Of a stretch of DNA of 34,650 bases, positions 10,275 through 19,247 are shown in pieces. Position numbers and translations under genes: made by a program. The DNA is from Aureobasidium sp. EXF-3400 (taxonomy: Eukaryota; Ascomycota; Dothideomycetes; Dothideales; Saccotheciaceae), in contig SWBL01000441.1 in the NCBI GenBank assembly GCA_024195585.1, positions 1 through 34,650 on the forward strand, read 5' to 3'. The notes under the pieces were generated by a model. That model saw only the letters and a list, made by a program, of their open reading frames with translations, was not told the DNA's origin and made no database searches. Position 1 is the stretch's first letter. Every line of letters begins with the position of its first letter.

Positions 10275-10759
10275 GTTTTGAGAGGTGAGGAGTGTAGGAG
10301 GGAGCTTTGATGACTTTCTTCAAGAAGGCAGGCGTCAGGCAGTTTTTGCGGATTGAGGTTTGGCAAGAAAGGGTGAATGGGGTAGGATGAAGCAGGTGGT
10401 GTAAATCGACAAGGAGATTTGGTGCTTATTACAAGGTCGTTGTTGTTGTATTGCTTACTCTCCTTGGGTCAGAAATGATTGCAGTTGGTGGAATTATTGC
10501 TGGCAAGGCTGAGTAGTCGTGGTTGCCTTGCATCGAGATATAACATGTGATCATGACAAGGCAACAAACAGCGCATCCAACAGACAAACCATCAATGGTG
10601 CAATCAGCAGTGCATACTGTTAGACAATACAGAAGTCTCGTCTTGATCAAAATCCATGACCAAAATGATGTCGAGATCATCACCTTGATGGACAGGCCGA
10701 CGCCCAACGCGTGACGCGTTTTCTCATTTCTCGATGTCGACCTCAAAGTTCAATCAAAC
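10275..10759. promoter_or_regulatory. Divergent promoter region, Cys-rich gene / CENP-X gene
   Basis: These 485 bp serve both genes. Two ACGCGT boxes lie next to the CENP-X start and are listed separately. The antisense frame at 10429-10746 has low-complexity composition and no conserved features, so I treat it as non-coding. Confidence 0.5.
10707..10719 (+). promoter_or_regulatory. Tandem MluI cell-cycle boxes (MCB, ACGCGT x2)
   Basis: The bases read ACGCGT-G-ACGCGT, two perfect MCB motifs separated by one base, ending 40 bp before the CENP-X ATG. MCB is the site of MBF (Mbp1/Swi6-type APSES factors), which drives G1/S genes for DNA replication and repair. Two perfect copies in 13 bp are very unlikely by chance in a 485-bp spacer. 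The position fits control of the CENP-X gene better than that of the Cys-rich gene, whose start is over 430 bp away. Confidence 0.7.
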
Positions 10760-11512
10760 ATGCCACCTCCATACCGTCAACCTTCGCAAGTAGGCGCCAC
10801 AGCAGCGACAAAACGTCCTTTCAAACCTCCAGCCATCTCAAAAGGCGGCGCAACCTCTTCATCCAGCGGCAATCCTCCTCCCCCTCGACCTGTCCCTGCC
10901 CCCCAAAACCCAACGTCTAGAACAACATCTGCGACAAGACCGCAAACATGGAACTCAAACAAACCCTCGGGCTTCCAATCTGCCAGCGCGCAATTCGACA
11001 AGGACGACCTTGAAGCCATGCTCATCTCAGACGACGATGACGATGACAATGATGATTTCTCCGCCGCCCCCACCAGACGGCCTGCTCCACCGACTGCCAT
11101 CGAACCAGCAGCAAAACGTCAGAAGACTGCGCCACAATTACCCACACGCCTGCCCTCCCTATCACCGCTATCTTCTGCTGTACAACCCGACCCCCTACCT
11201 CAACCCGCACACGCCCCGGCCGCTGTAATAGGCAGCAAAAAGGACGATATACCACTGCTTCCTTCCGCCCTCATAACACGTCTACTACACGAAAGCTTCG
11301 ACGATAAGGGCACCAAAATAGGCAAAGATGCCAATGCATTGACGGCAAGATATCTGGATTTGTTCGTTAGAGAGGCCGTGGCTAGAGCTACAGAGGTGGC
11401 CAAAGAGAGGAAAGAGATGAGAGAAGCTGGCGGCCAGAAGGTGGATGATGGCGTCTGGCTTGATGTGCAGGATCTCGAAGAGGTGGCACCGAGTTTGGTC
11501 TTGGACTTCTGA
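10760..11512 (+). CDS. CENP-X / MHF2 histone-fold protein with long N-terminal tail
   Basis: A single exon of 250 residues. The last 87 (164-250) align with CENP-X: LPSALITRLLHESFDDKGTK, then DANALTARYLDLFVREAVARA, then VWLDVQDLEEVAPSLVLDF, matching human LVSRLLHLHF, LLKVFVVEAAVR and VDVDQLEKVLPQLLLDF. CENP-X pairs with CENP-S in a tetramer that binds DNA, works with FANCM-type helicases at stalled forks, and sits in the inner kinetochore. The human protein is about 81 residues. Here a 163-residue disordered tail precedes the fold, with Pro/Ser-rich parts, an acidic run of D/N at 91-99 and a basic KRQK at 119-122 that may be a nuclear signal. The loop before the last helix is about 10 residues longer than in human. 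The ATG has A at -3. Expression timing is suggested by the MCB pair just upstream. Confidence 0.86.
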   Translation: MPPPYRQPSQVGATAATKRPFKPPAISKGGATSSSSGNPPPPRPVPAPQNPTSRTTSATRPQTWNSNKPSGFQSASAQFDKDDLEAMLISDDDDDDNDDFSAAPTRRPAPPTAIEPAAKRQKTAPQLPTRLPSLSPLSSAVQPDPLPQPAHAPAAVIGSKKDDIPLLPSALITRLLHESFDDKGTKIGKDANALTARYLDLFVREAVARATEVAKERKEMREAGGQKVDDGVWLDVQDLEEVAPSLVLDF

Positions 11513-12096
11513 GTCGAGAGCAGACTTGGTTCGTACTTGATCTGATGATGCTACGGACGGATGGTGAGCAAGAGTCTTTCTTGACGGCACATGATCTGGC
11601 GCATGTGGAATGATGGTCCGCGAAGAAATCAGAACCCCTCACTTATACGGGGCCTACACGTTTCTTGTCCTCGACATACCAAGCTGTTCACGATATCAGT
11701 GGTCTGTACGAAGCTATGACAGTAATGGAATGCACATGAGGGCAGCGATTTCAACTTCTTTGGCATCGATTGCAATGTGTGACCCAAAGGCAGTGAACAT
11801 GAGAAGTTGCGAAACATCCTAAGAACTTGATCTCTTGGATGTTTCAGTGCTGGGAACACTTCAATTGATTGGCAAAAACATCGAAAGGTCACATCACGAT
11901 AGATCAGACGAATTGTGTGGGACATTCAATCGTTTAAAAACAAGGACAAATTTTCATTAAGAATCATGCTCTTGCCAAAAATTACCCTTCCTCCTCTTTC
12001 TGCTTGCTCAAAAAGGCAAATGTTTTTCTACCTGGTTTTCTCAATCTCTCTCCATTCCATTCCTTGTCGTAAACATCGTTAATTGGAGGACTGGAT
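11513..12096. other. Convergent 3' intergenic region
   Basis: These 584 bp lie between the stops of CENP-X and the Hsp20 gene. Antisense and sense frames of up to 98 codons are present, but none shows a domain, a plausible splice partner or coding composition. Pyrimidine-rich and A-rich runs near 11930-12000 probably belong to the 3' end of the Hsp20 transcript. Confidence 0.35.
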
Positions 12097-13107
12097 CTAC
12101 TCCAACTCAACCTTCCTAACACTCTCCCAACCCTCCTCTTCCTCGTGCACAATCTTGGGCACAACAACCCTCAAAACTCCATCCTCGAGTTTGGCACCAA
12201 TTCTCTCCTCGTCAATCTTGACTCCCTCTTCGAGTTTGATTTCGCGCTCGAAGATTCCAACTTCTCTGCGTTCGTCGGTGACGAGACAATTCATCGTTGT
12301 CTCGGAGACGTCGGGGCGAGCTACGACACCGGAAATGGTGATGCTGTTGCGCGTGCCCGAGTAGGTTATGTCGAGTTCGGGCTTTTTGGCGCCGGGCAGG
12401 GAGGCGTGGATGATGTAGCTATTGGGGGTGCTGAAGAGGTCGATGGCGGGCGTGAAGGTGCCGTCGTTGGTGGTCTTGGAGACTTCGTTGGTGGGTTGGT
12501 TGTTGGCGAAGGGGTTGTTGCCGCCGAAGAGGGCGGGTGCAAAGGCTTCGGCTAGGGCATTGAGATCGAAGGGGAAGGCAGGGGGATGGGGTGGACCGTG
12601 AGGGCGGTTGTGGTGTCCGCCCCTTGGCCCATGGCCTCCTCTGCCGCGCCCTCTGTGGTGCGGCGACGGTCCTCTAGGGTGATGGTGGCGCGGGCCGCCG
12701 AAATGATGGGGACCATGGTGAGGGGGTGGTGATGGTTCACGCGAGTGTGGGTGATGGTGAGGCTCTGCAGGCGTCTCAGGAGGGGTATGAGGAGACGACG
12801 AGCGGGATGGATGCTCGTTGGCAGGAGGTGGTGGTGGAGGAGCACTTCCAGAGTGCTCGGGTGGTGGTGGTGGACCTCTTTGACCATCTCTGCCATGCCT
12901 GTGGCCATGAGGACCGGCATGAGGTGGCCCATGGTGGTTTCTCCTGCCGCGATGAGCCCAGGGACCCCAGAACTCTTGACCCTGGAAAGGATCAAAGTCA
13001 GGGCCAGAACCTCTACCTTCGGCGAAGGGAGACGCGCCCTGGTTGTTCTGGAGACTGGCGACAAAGTCCCAGAAGTTGTTGTTGTTCATGTTTCTATTGT
13101 TCGACAT
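12097..13107 (-). CDS. Small heat-shock protein (Hsp20/alpha-crystallin) with His/Pro/Gly-rich arm
   Basis: A single exon of 336 residues from the ATG at 13107 (MSNNRNMNNNNFWDFVASLQ). The frame extends upstream only to a TTG, which I reject. Residues 217-336 form the alpha-crystallin domain: FTPAIDLFSTPNSYIIHASLPG, the beta strands around ITISGVVA, then FEREIKLEEGVKIDEERIGA, the signature AKLEDGVLRVVVPK and a short C-terminal tail. A VSETT-containing insertion lies in the middle, as in many fungal Hsp20s. Between the N-terminal segment and the domain lie about 150 residues rich in His, Pro, Gly and Arg (HHGPHH, PPPPP and RGRGRGG runs). The N-terminal FWDFVASLQ is similar to other fungal members. 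These are ATP-independent holdase chaperones that form large oligomers. The arm has compositional bias and overlapping frames that are artefacts of its GC-rich code. Confidence 0.93.
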   Translation of the reverse strand: MSNNRNMNNNNFWDFVASLQNNQGASPFAEGRGSGPDFDPFQGQEFWGPWAHRGRRNHHGPPHAGPHGHRHGRDGQRGPPPPPEHSGSAPPPPPPANEHPSRSSSPHTPPETPAEPHHHPHSREPSPPPHHGPHHFGGPRHHHPRGPSPHHRGRGRGGHGPRGGHHNRPHGPPHPPAFPFDLNALAEAFAPALFGGNNPFANNQPTNEVSKTTNDGTFTPAIDLFSTPNSYIIHASLPGAKKPELDITYSGTRNSITISGVVARPDVSETTMNCLVTDERREVGIFEREIKLEEGVKIDEERIGAKLEDGVLRVVVPKIVHEEEEGWESVRKVELE

Positions 13108-13167
13108 GATTGATACAATGATTGATGATGAAAAGGAAAAAGAATGAATTTGCTGCAAACAACTCTA

Positions 13168-13176
13168 CCTTATATG
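13168..13176 (-). promoter_or_regulatory. TATA-like box of the Hsp20 gene
   Basis: The reverse strand reads CATATAAGG about 61-69 bp before the ATG at 13107. The motif fits a TATA element, which stress-induced fungal genes often have. A clean heat-shock element (three alternating GAA/TTC units at 5-bp spacing) is not visible. Confidence 0.4.
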
Positions 13177-13377
13177 CATACCTACCTTCTAGAGCTTCAG
13201 GCAACAGCATCGAAGACGTGTACACAAAGTCGTCACTTGCATCAGCCACAACAGCTCTAACCTGCCGTCTATTCGTTCAGGGCTGTCCAATTGCCAGCAT
13301 GGAAGAGCGTGGAAAGAGGCAAGTGTGCACCAGAAGGTGGGGGAATAGGCAGCTCTGAGCCACGCGTTCGTAGCATT

Positions 13378-13437
13378 CGCCACAGGGAGGGCAAGTTCGA
13401 CCGCTGGACCGCTGTGGCGTACGTATTTCGCCACAGG
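13378..13437. repeat. Three CGCCACAG motifs, two of them forming an inverted repeat
   Basis: CGCCACAGG occurs at 13378-13386 and 13429-13437, and the reverse complement CTGTGGCG at 13412-13419. The second and third copies make an inverted repeat with perfect 8-bp arms and a 9-nt spacer. The cluster lies 270-330 bp upstream of the Hsp20 ATG. Confidence 0.6.
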
Positions 13438-15925
13438 AGAGCAATGGCATGTTAGCCAATAATTGGTCTCTCACGTCGCAAAGAATCGATTTGGTTCTTG
13501 TACAAGTGACTCAGCATGCAGAAGATGCTGCCTTGACAAGGAAATGTTGTCGGAGAACGGAGGTCGATTCGGCCGACCAGCTCCGAAAGATTCTTCTGCA
13601 ATCGATGAGTTGGAGAACCGATTCTTTCAACGACGAGAGTCGTAGGCGCAAGAACGCAATAGGTAATTGATTATCTGCAGATGACCCTGTCATAATTACT
13701 CCACAGGATATCACGCATATATGTTCAGAGGTCAGCTTTTCTGTAGCGGACCGAATGGAAGCATTCTGGATAGCACCTCTTGGCGACTGGTTTCCAGGCA
13801 AGAGTCGAAAGACTTTCGGAAGTGAACGCTTCGTCGGCGTACTTGCCTCCCTTTGGTCCCGGCCGTAAATTGATACTTTGTACTTCACCTGTCAGAGGAC
13901 TCTTCACATGAAAAAGTTTTGAATCATAGTGTTACGATCTCAGCAATCCTCGATTAATGCGGATAACCTCAAGGTTTGAGCTCCGAGAAAAAAGACATGC
14001 ATACAAACAAGGGAAGAAGGGCGAGATTTCGAAAGAAGCGAAGAAGTGCGACAGAAGAAGGGCCGTCGGAGTGCGCTCCAGGTTTTGGTCGAGTGATGTC
14101 AAGGGCTGCTTTCGATGCAATCGGCAGATAACAATTTGATGTTGGAGGATGCAAACCCAGAATCGGTCTCCTTGTACCCGAAAGGTGAGTTTAGTCAATC
14201 GCTTCGACTGACGGTGGCGGTCTTGGATATCATGATAGACTTTGCAGACCATGTGCCGAGCCATGTGCGTGGTCGATGATGGGGATTTAAGGCTCAAGAC
14301 AGCGAGCAGATGGTACTTCTTGCCAGGTACTTTTCTTGATCTGCATGATTTCGAGTCAGAAAGTAGACAACCTTTCTATAAAATAACCTTTTCATCAGGT
14401 GGAGGCAAAAAAGTAGGAAGTACAATTAACCCTGGTTAGGCTTCAGAAATAGTTAGGTTGTTGTTGCAATAGATGAACTAGATGCAAGGTGTATGAATCG
14501 TGAAGTCTGCAGCAAAATGTGCAACGCCGAGATTGGCAGATCCAAACGAGCAACCATCTATCGCGCAACACACTGCGTCAGCGATCAAGATGACAGTCCG
14601 AGGCAATGGATACTCCCCACGATTCGGCTAGTAGAAAGCAATGAATCTAGTTCGATGGTTTGGGAGATTGCACTCGCGGGAATACGCCGCGGCGTATGTT
14701 GAAGGCACTGCATGTCGTACGAGTCGAGTGGGAGAATCCTACAAGCAAGAGTCGGTTTGATGCGAAGAAGTGCCGCTGACCAAAGCCCAGCCTCCAAACG
14801 AGTCAACATCCCACCATCATCCCTCTCTCTCCTCTCGTTTGTGTCTGTTCCGGCTCGGTCCTGTTTATTCCTCGTGGCTTGGATGTCTCGTGCTTTGTGG
14901 GGCTCCTCGTGCCAGCCCAATTCTTTCCAACTGTCAGCAAAGTGCTCGTGCGAGCTCCTTCCTGCTTCGAACCTGCCCTCAACGACCTTGCCCCCTTCTC
15001 CAACGCAGTTTGTTCGGTCCTTTCCCACATGGACTCCACATATAGGCATTCTCATTATTCAAAAAACAATAGACCCGTGGAGCATCAAATCAAACACAAA
15101 TCCAATCATAGAATTCAACTGTTAATCAATCAAACGATTAAGCGAAGAGACCTAACCTTGTGGTTACATAAGCTTCCTCTACTTTTTGCTTATCCATGGT
15201 GAGAGCATATGGAGTCTCGCCGGAAAGAACAAAAATATAGGCGATCTTCATTATCAAGACTTGGCACCGCTTTTCATGAGACAGCCATGTCATTGCCTGT
15301 TGGGGATCATCGTGCAGGTCCCAGCTTTGCGGCCGTCACTTGCCGACCCTTTTGTGTTGGGAATTGCTTTCCCTCAAGGCTTGAGAACCCTGGCACGGCG
15401 TCTCAGCAGATCCAGCGTCATGGCCGAAACAGCGGTCGAAGAAGAAACGACGTAGGTACTCTTCTGTACATGACAATCAGTGACGACGGACAAGAAAAAA
15501 AATACGAGAACTACAAGTGCATATGACGAGGAAGAGAAACGGTTTAGAAGGTGAAAACAGTCATGTAATTGCATAGTCTAGAAAGAACTCCTCATCCATG
15601 GTATCAACCGGAAAATAGCAAGCCAAAACTCCCATGTCCAAACCAGGCACCAATGCCATGTATTTGTGATGCCCCAAAACCTCTGAGCGCCATACAGTAA
15701 AGCAAAACGAAAGAATTAATGGGCTAATACCCAGTCCCATAAGTGGTATCGGTCGCTCAAAGCGTCAATCAAGAAAGAAAACAACGTGATCTGCTGGCGA
15801 CTAAGCGACAGTCAGAAGAGTGAGAAAGGAAGCGCTTAAACGCATGATCAAGTACTGAGAAAGACGTTGACGCTCAGGCTTGGGTATGTGAAGCTGGCGT
15901 GTCGTAGAGTCGATAAGGTCGTAAA

Positions 15926-16753
15926 TTAGAAGGTGCTCCAGTTCCAGTTGCCGCCAACGGACTGGGCAACGCTGCCGACGGGCTGTTGTTCCTCAGATGA
16001 CTTATTTGAGCTGGGAACACCGACAGGTTGAGTGAACATGGTCTCGTTGCTGTCTCTGCTGCCGACGCTGTTGTTGCGCGAGGGCCGGGCAGCACGCCAT
16101 GCACGGTAGTCAGTCCAGCAGTTGTCGCAAGCCCGCTGAAGAGTACCCTCAGGGTGGAAGCGAGCCTCCTGGTCAAGCGGAATAGCATGGGGGCTGTGGC
16201 TGCTGCAGAAGATGTCTCCACAGCGACGGCAGTGATGACGACGGTTGAGCATGGAGAAAGGACGAGTGCATGTGGAGGACTTGCACTGTGCAGCACTGTT
16301 GTCAGGCTTCCAGTGGTTTCTGGTGGGAGCACCAGTGACGGCACCCTTGGTCTCAGTCCACTCGTCGGAAACGACTCTGGTGATGCTGCCGGGGCCCCAA
16401 GGGCCAAACGATCTAGAGTCGTCCTCGTCAGGGCTGAGAGGAGGGGATGCGAGACTGGCAGGAGCGGCGAACTTGAAGCCATCTCTGGACATGTCCATGC
16501 TGCTGTGTGCGCTGCGAGGAGGGGTCAAAGACGTTTGTCTTGAGCCAGGCAACTCTGTGGGGCGCAGGACAGCAGGGACGTAGAGAGGCTGCTTTGGCTG
16601 GCGGACCTGCTTGGCGTGCATGTATGCGGAGCGGCTGGAAGGAGAGACATTGTTTGAAGGAGGAGTGGTCGAATCGCCATATTGAGGCTGACTAGAGTAG
16701 ATGTAGGTGGGCGACTGCATAGGTTGAGGGTGCTGGGCGAAAGTGGTGGCCAT
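15926..16753 (-). CDS. FYVE zinc-finger protein
   Basis: A single exon of 275 residues from the ATG at 16753. A C-terminal-side FYVE finger spans about 148-215: WxxD as WKPD at 148-151, the basic patch RRHHCRRCG at 171-179 and RAC at 207-209. Zinc ligands are C157, C162, C175, C178, C183, H186, C209 and C212; the first pair is spaced CX4C rather than CX2C. FYVE fingers bind phosphatidylinositol 3-phosphate on endosomes and vacuoles. The N-terminal 140 residues are disordered, with QVRQPKQPLYVPAVLRPTE and LTPPRS, which I recall as conserved in the filamentous-fungal version. The end GNWNWSTF is also typical of that group. A TATATTTA-type element at about 16791-16802 lies some 40-50 bp upstream of the start. 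The fungal protein's specific role is not known to me. Confidence 0.9.
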   Translation of the reverse strand: MATTFAQHPQPMQSPTYIYSSQPQYGDSTTPPSNNVSPSSRSAYMHAKQVRQPKQPLYVPAVLRPTELPGSRQTSLTPPRSAHSSMDMSRDGFKFAAPASLASPPLSPDEDDSRSFGPWGPGSITRVVSDEWTETKGAVTGAPTRNHWKPDNSAAQCKSSTCTRPFSMLNRRHHCRRCGDIFCSSHSPHAIPLDQEARFHPEGTLQRACDNCWTDYRAWRAARPSRNNSVGSRDSNETMFTQPVGVPSSNKSSEEQQPVGSVAQSVGGNWNWSTF

Positions 16754-18131
16754 GTTGAATATCGGTCTCGTGTGTTAAGTCGCTCTAATACATAAATATA
16801 TGTGGATGGTGGTCGTTAAGTATCCAGTGTAGGATGTCGTATGTCGTGGGGAGATGCAAGGAGAAATGTCAAATGTCGGTCTGCCCAGGGGGATGATATG
16901 ATCCAAAGTTGGAAATGGAACGGAGATGCACAAGGGCTGCGAGATAAGAGAGATCGCTGGCCAACCAGGTACTTGGACAGTCTACTGCAAGGTGCAAGGC
17001 TACCCGGGTTTCAGGTATGTCGCGTGAGAAAGGGGATGGAGTAGATAAGAGTAGAGATAATAAGAGTTGGTGGCTGTGGTATGTAGTGTAGCACACGATG
17101 ACTTTCCGGACAAGACAGGTGGGCGAGATGGGCTATGTATATGAGCCGCTCGCGTGCAGCGTAACAGTTGACTGGGGCAGATGGGGGCTTGACACGGCAC
17201 GCCTAGCCTGGCGAGCGCAACAAGGTTTGAGTTACGTCCGGCGCTATGGGTGGTTACTGGTTAGGTGGATAATCGAGGACCCTTGGCTGATGCGCCGAAG
17301 GGATCAAAAGCGACTCAAAGCGCTGCGAGAGAGCAAACGGCCGACCGAGATTCAACGCTGTCAACTGGCGAGCGACCGTGTGCTGGAGAGATAGAGCGGC
17401 GCCGTGCTGACCACAGATTATGACATCCCCGCCTTCTACACTCGTTGCTCTCGACTGAATCTGCAATGCAAGCAAATTCGAGCAAAGTAAGCAGTGCAAT
17501 TCTCGACACCGCTGCAGCAAAGCAATACTCATCAAATCTTAATTCATATCCTTCTGGCCACAGAGCCAAAAGATCCACGACTTATCTTTGCTTCTGGCGG
17601 GTCAGCATCATCTTGCATGAGCGGGCGGCCGCTCTATCCCGTTTTGGGAGCGCTCGACTCGGTCGCAGAGATAAGCCAGTCGGCTCTGATTGGCTCGTCT
17701 CGACTGTCGCATGCGCGCGACCCTCTCTTCTCAACAACCTCGTAGCCGCTACGTCTTTAGCATTCCTAGTGGCGGCCGCCGGTTCTCATATGAACTCACG
17801 GTCCGGCAGGAATGAGGAAGCGCTGCAAGCCATCCGACTCGACCGCGTATATCTGCTCTTCGTGGTTGGCTGCACCAGCTCGTAACCTGTAACGGTCCCC
17901 AGTCTTCGCTGTCTTCTTCAGCCATGCCTTCTGGCGCGGAAGCACCATCTTGCAGCCGCGGAATCTGAGTCGTCCGTTTTATCTCTATCAACTCCTTCTA
18001 ACCGGGTTTCATGTGAATATATCACTTGCTCTGTCGCGTGTAACAGGTCTGGATGAGTTGTTTCCTCTTTGAACCCCCTCAAGGATCGCCTTAGCTTGCG
18101 CTTCCGCTTCCGATGTTCCAGCATTCAACTT

Positions 18132-18148
18132 CCGAGTCGGGGACTCGG
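18132..18148. repeat. Short perfect hairpin
   Basis: CCGAGTC, then GGG, then GACTCGG: 7-bp perfect arms with a 3-nt loop. It is the tightest perfect hairpin I noticed in this spacer. No T-run follows, so it is not a terminator. Confidence 0.5.
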
Positions 18149-18560
18149 CGTCTGGAGTGGCCTCCAGGTTCCTTCGTTGCAGACCGCATCGCCAAATCAA
18201 AGCACCGACAAAAGCCCATCGAAAGCCTGTAAATCTGATTGTCTAGAGCATCAAGAAAGTTTGGATTCTGACACATCGATTCCACTTTGGAGAGATGGCC
18301 CTCCGCCTTTTGCGACTTCACCATCAAAGAACCAAAGGACAGTGCTCGGCTCATCTTTATTTGGCTGGCCCCGCCAAGCTTCTTTGCGAATCGCTTGCAG
18401 GGCTGCCACATGGCGAGGTTTGAGACATTGAAATCTAAATGAATTCAACCGAAGCCTTCCGTGATCTCGCTCTCGGTATCTAGCACCTTTTACAACGACT
18501 CGTTGTCAGAGTCGGCTGACTGCTGGCAGTTGCTCTTCATCATGAAGCGACGAGCCTAGA

Positions 18561-18618
18561 GGGACGATCCCAAATCGCTATTCTGGTTGATGAAACAACT
18601 TTGGGATGATCCCAGAAT
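18561..18618. repeat. Interleaved inverted repeats (pseudoknot-like order)
   Basis: Arm A, GGGACGATCCCAAA (18561-18574), is complementary at 12 of 14 positions to A', TTTGGGATGATCCC (18600-18613). Arm B, ATTCTGG (18580-18586), lies between them and is perfectly complementary to B', CCAGAAT (18612-18618). The order A-B-A'-B' would give an H-type pseudoknot in RNA, although A' and B' overlap by two bases. Confidence 0.5.
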
Positions 18619-19006
18619 CCAGACTTGCATCTCAACCCCTTCCGCATGACGCTTAGTCGACAGTGCCTCGTCTCCTGATTGGCTTCAACTTGTGGGTAAG
18701 GGTATAGCAAAAACGAACATCACCTCCCATCTAATCATCGCGTGTGCATACTTTTTGGCCAAGATTGCGATGCTTCTTCTGTCGTTGCGTCGTTAGGCGA
18801 AACAGTCTTGAGGTTTCTGATATCCGGCAATGCAGCGTGATTGAGGTTATTCACCACAAGTGCAAGCATTATCCATATCCTCAACTCGTACCAATTGGTA
18901 TAACGGATCTTCAGGCGCACACAAGCAGTCGAATGCATGCCGCTCGAGTTGTTGTATTCACCACCTGGAATTAATCAATTGCCTGTCAACTCATCGCTGG
19001 GCCAAG

Positions 19007-19012
19007 CCGAGG
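19007..19012 (-). promoter_or_regulatory. CCTCGG motif upstream of the FAO gene
   Basis: The reverse strand reads CCTCGG, the core bound by the Aspergillus FarA/FarB regulators of fatty-acid-induced genes, 235 bp before the FAO start. One 6-mer in several hundred bp is close to chance expectation, so this is suggestive only because the downstream gene is a fatty alcohol oxidase. Confidence 0.3.
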
Positions 19013-19247
19013 TTGTGATATAACGGTGCTGTGAGGGGTAAACTGACGCTCGTCTCTTAAAGACAGACTTGCGACTGCACATCCATACAGCAACGATATT
19101 CGAGATCAAGCCGTTCATTTGTTGCGGTATTGATTGTTTTGGTTTCACACAGTATTGAACGTTCGCTGTATATCCCTCAAAAGCCAAGATCCAAGCACAA
19201 ATTTCGGAACCATCAACGGGTTTCCACGTTGCTTGCAGCCACTCGAC

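Larger units (their letters stand above)
13108..15925. other. 2.8-kb gene-free region upstream of Hsp20 and downstream of the FYVE gene
   Basis: Only short frames (up to 156 codons at 14585-15055, reverse) occur here, overlapping each other on both strands. None has a domain or acceptable splice pairs that join to something recognisable. The first 400 bp should be the Hsp20 promoter, with a TATA-like box at 13168-13176 and a triple CGCCACAG motif at 13378-13437. A pyrimidine-rich stretch at about 14815-14850 resembles a fungal leader, but no credible start codon and reading frame follow it. The last 50-300 bp should be the FYVE 3' UTR. Confidence 0.4.
16754..19247. other. 2.5-kb gene-free region between divergent FYVE and FAO genes
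   Basis: The spacer holds the two divergent promoters and more than 1.5 kb without an assignable role. The longest frame (17445-17885, 146 codons) has a composition unlike protein and no domain. Structured DNA is present: a hairpin at 18132-18148 and interleaved inverted repeats at 18561-18618, both listed separately. A CCGAGG motif at 19007-19012 lies before the FAO gene. A long antisense or non-coding RNA cannot be excluded from sequence. Confidence 0.4.

Noticed and set aside
12552..13064. 170-codon antisense-shadow frame over the Hsp20 arm, and forward-strand frames there
   Set aside because: They exist because the arm's GC-rich repetitive code leaves other frames open; they have no domain or proper start context.
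13108..13158. Seventeen extra residues before the Hsp20 ATG
   Set aside because: The frame begins with TTG; the ATG at 13107 starts a normal Hsp20 N-terminus, and a TATA-like box lies at 13168-13176.
13186..13199. Possible heat-shock element TTCTAGAGCTTC before Hsp20
   Set aside because: The TTC/GAG/TTC units are out of the required 5-bp register and the middle unit is not GAA, so it is too weak to call.
14585..15125. Overlapping opposite-strand frames of 156 and 137 codons
   Set aside because: Neither has a domain, signal peptide or splice partner, and they overlap each other almost entirely. Chance frames are the better explanation.
17445..17885. 146-codon forward frame in the FYVE/FAO spacer
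   Set aside because: Composition is Ser/Arg/Ala-rich without pattern, no conserved motif is seen, and antisense frames also cover it.
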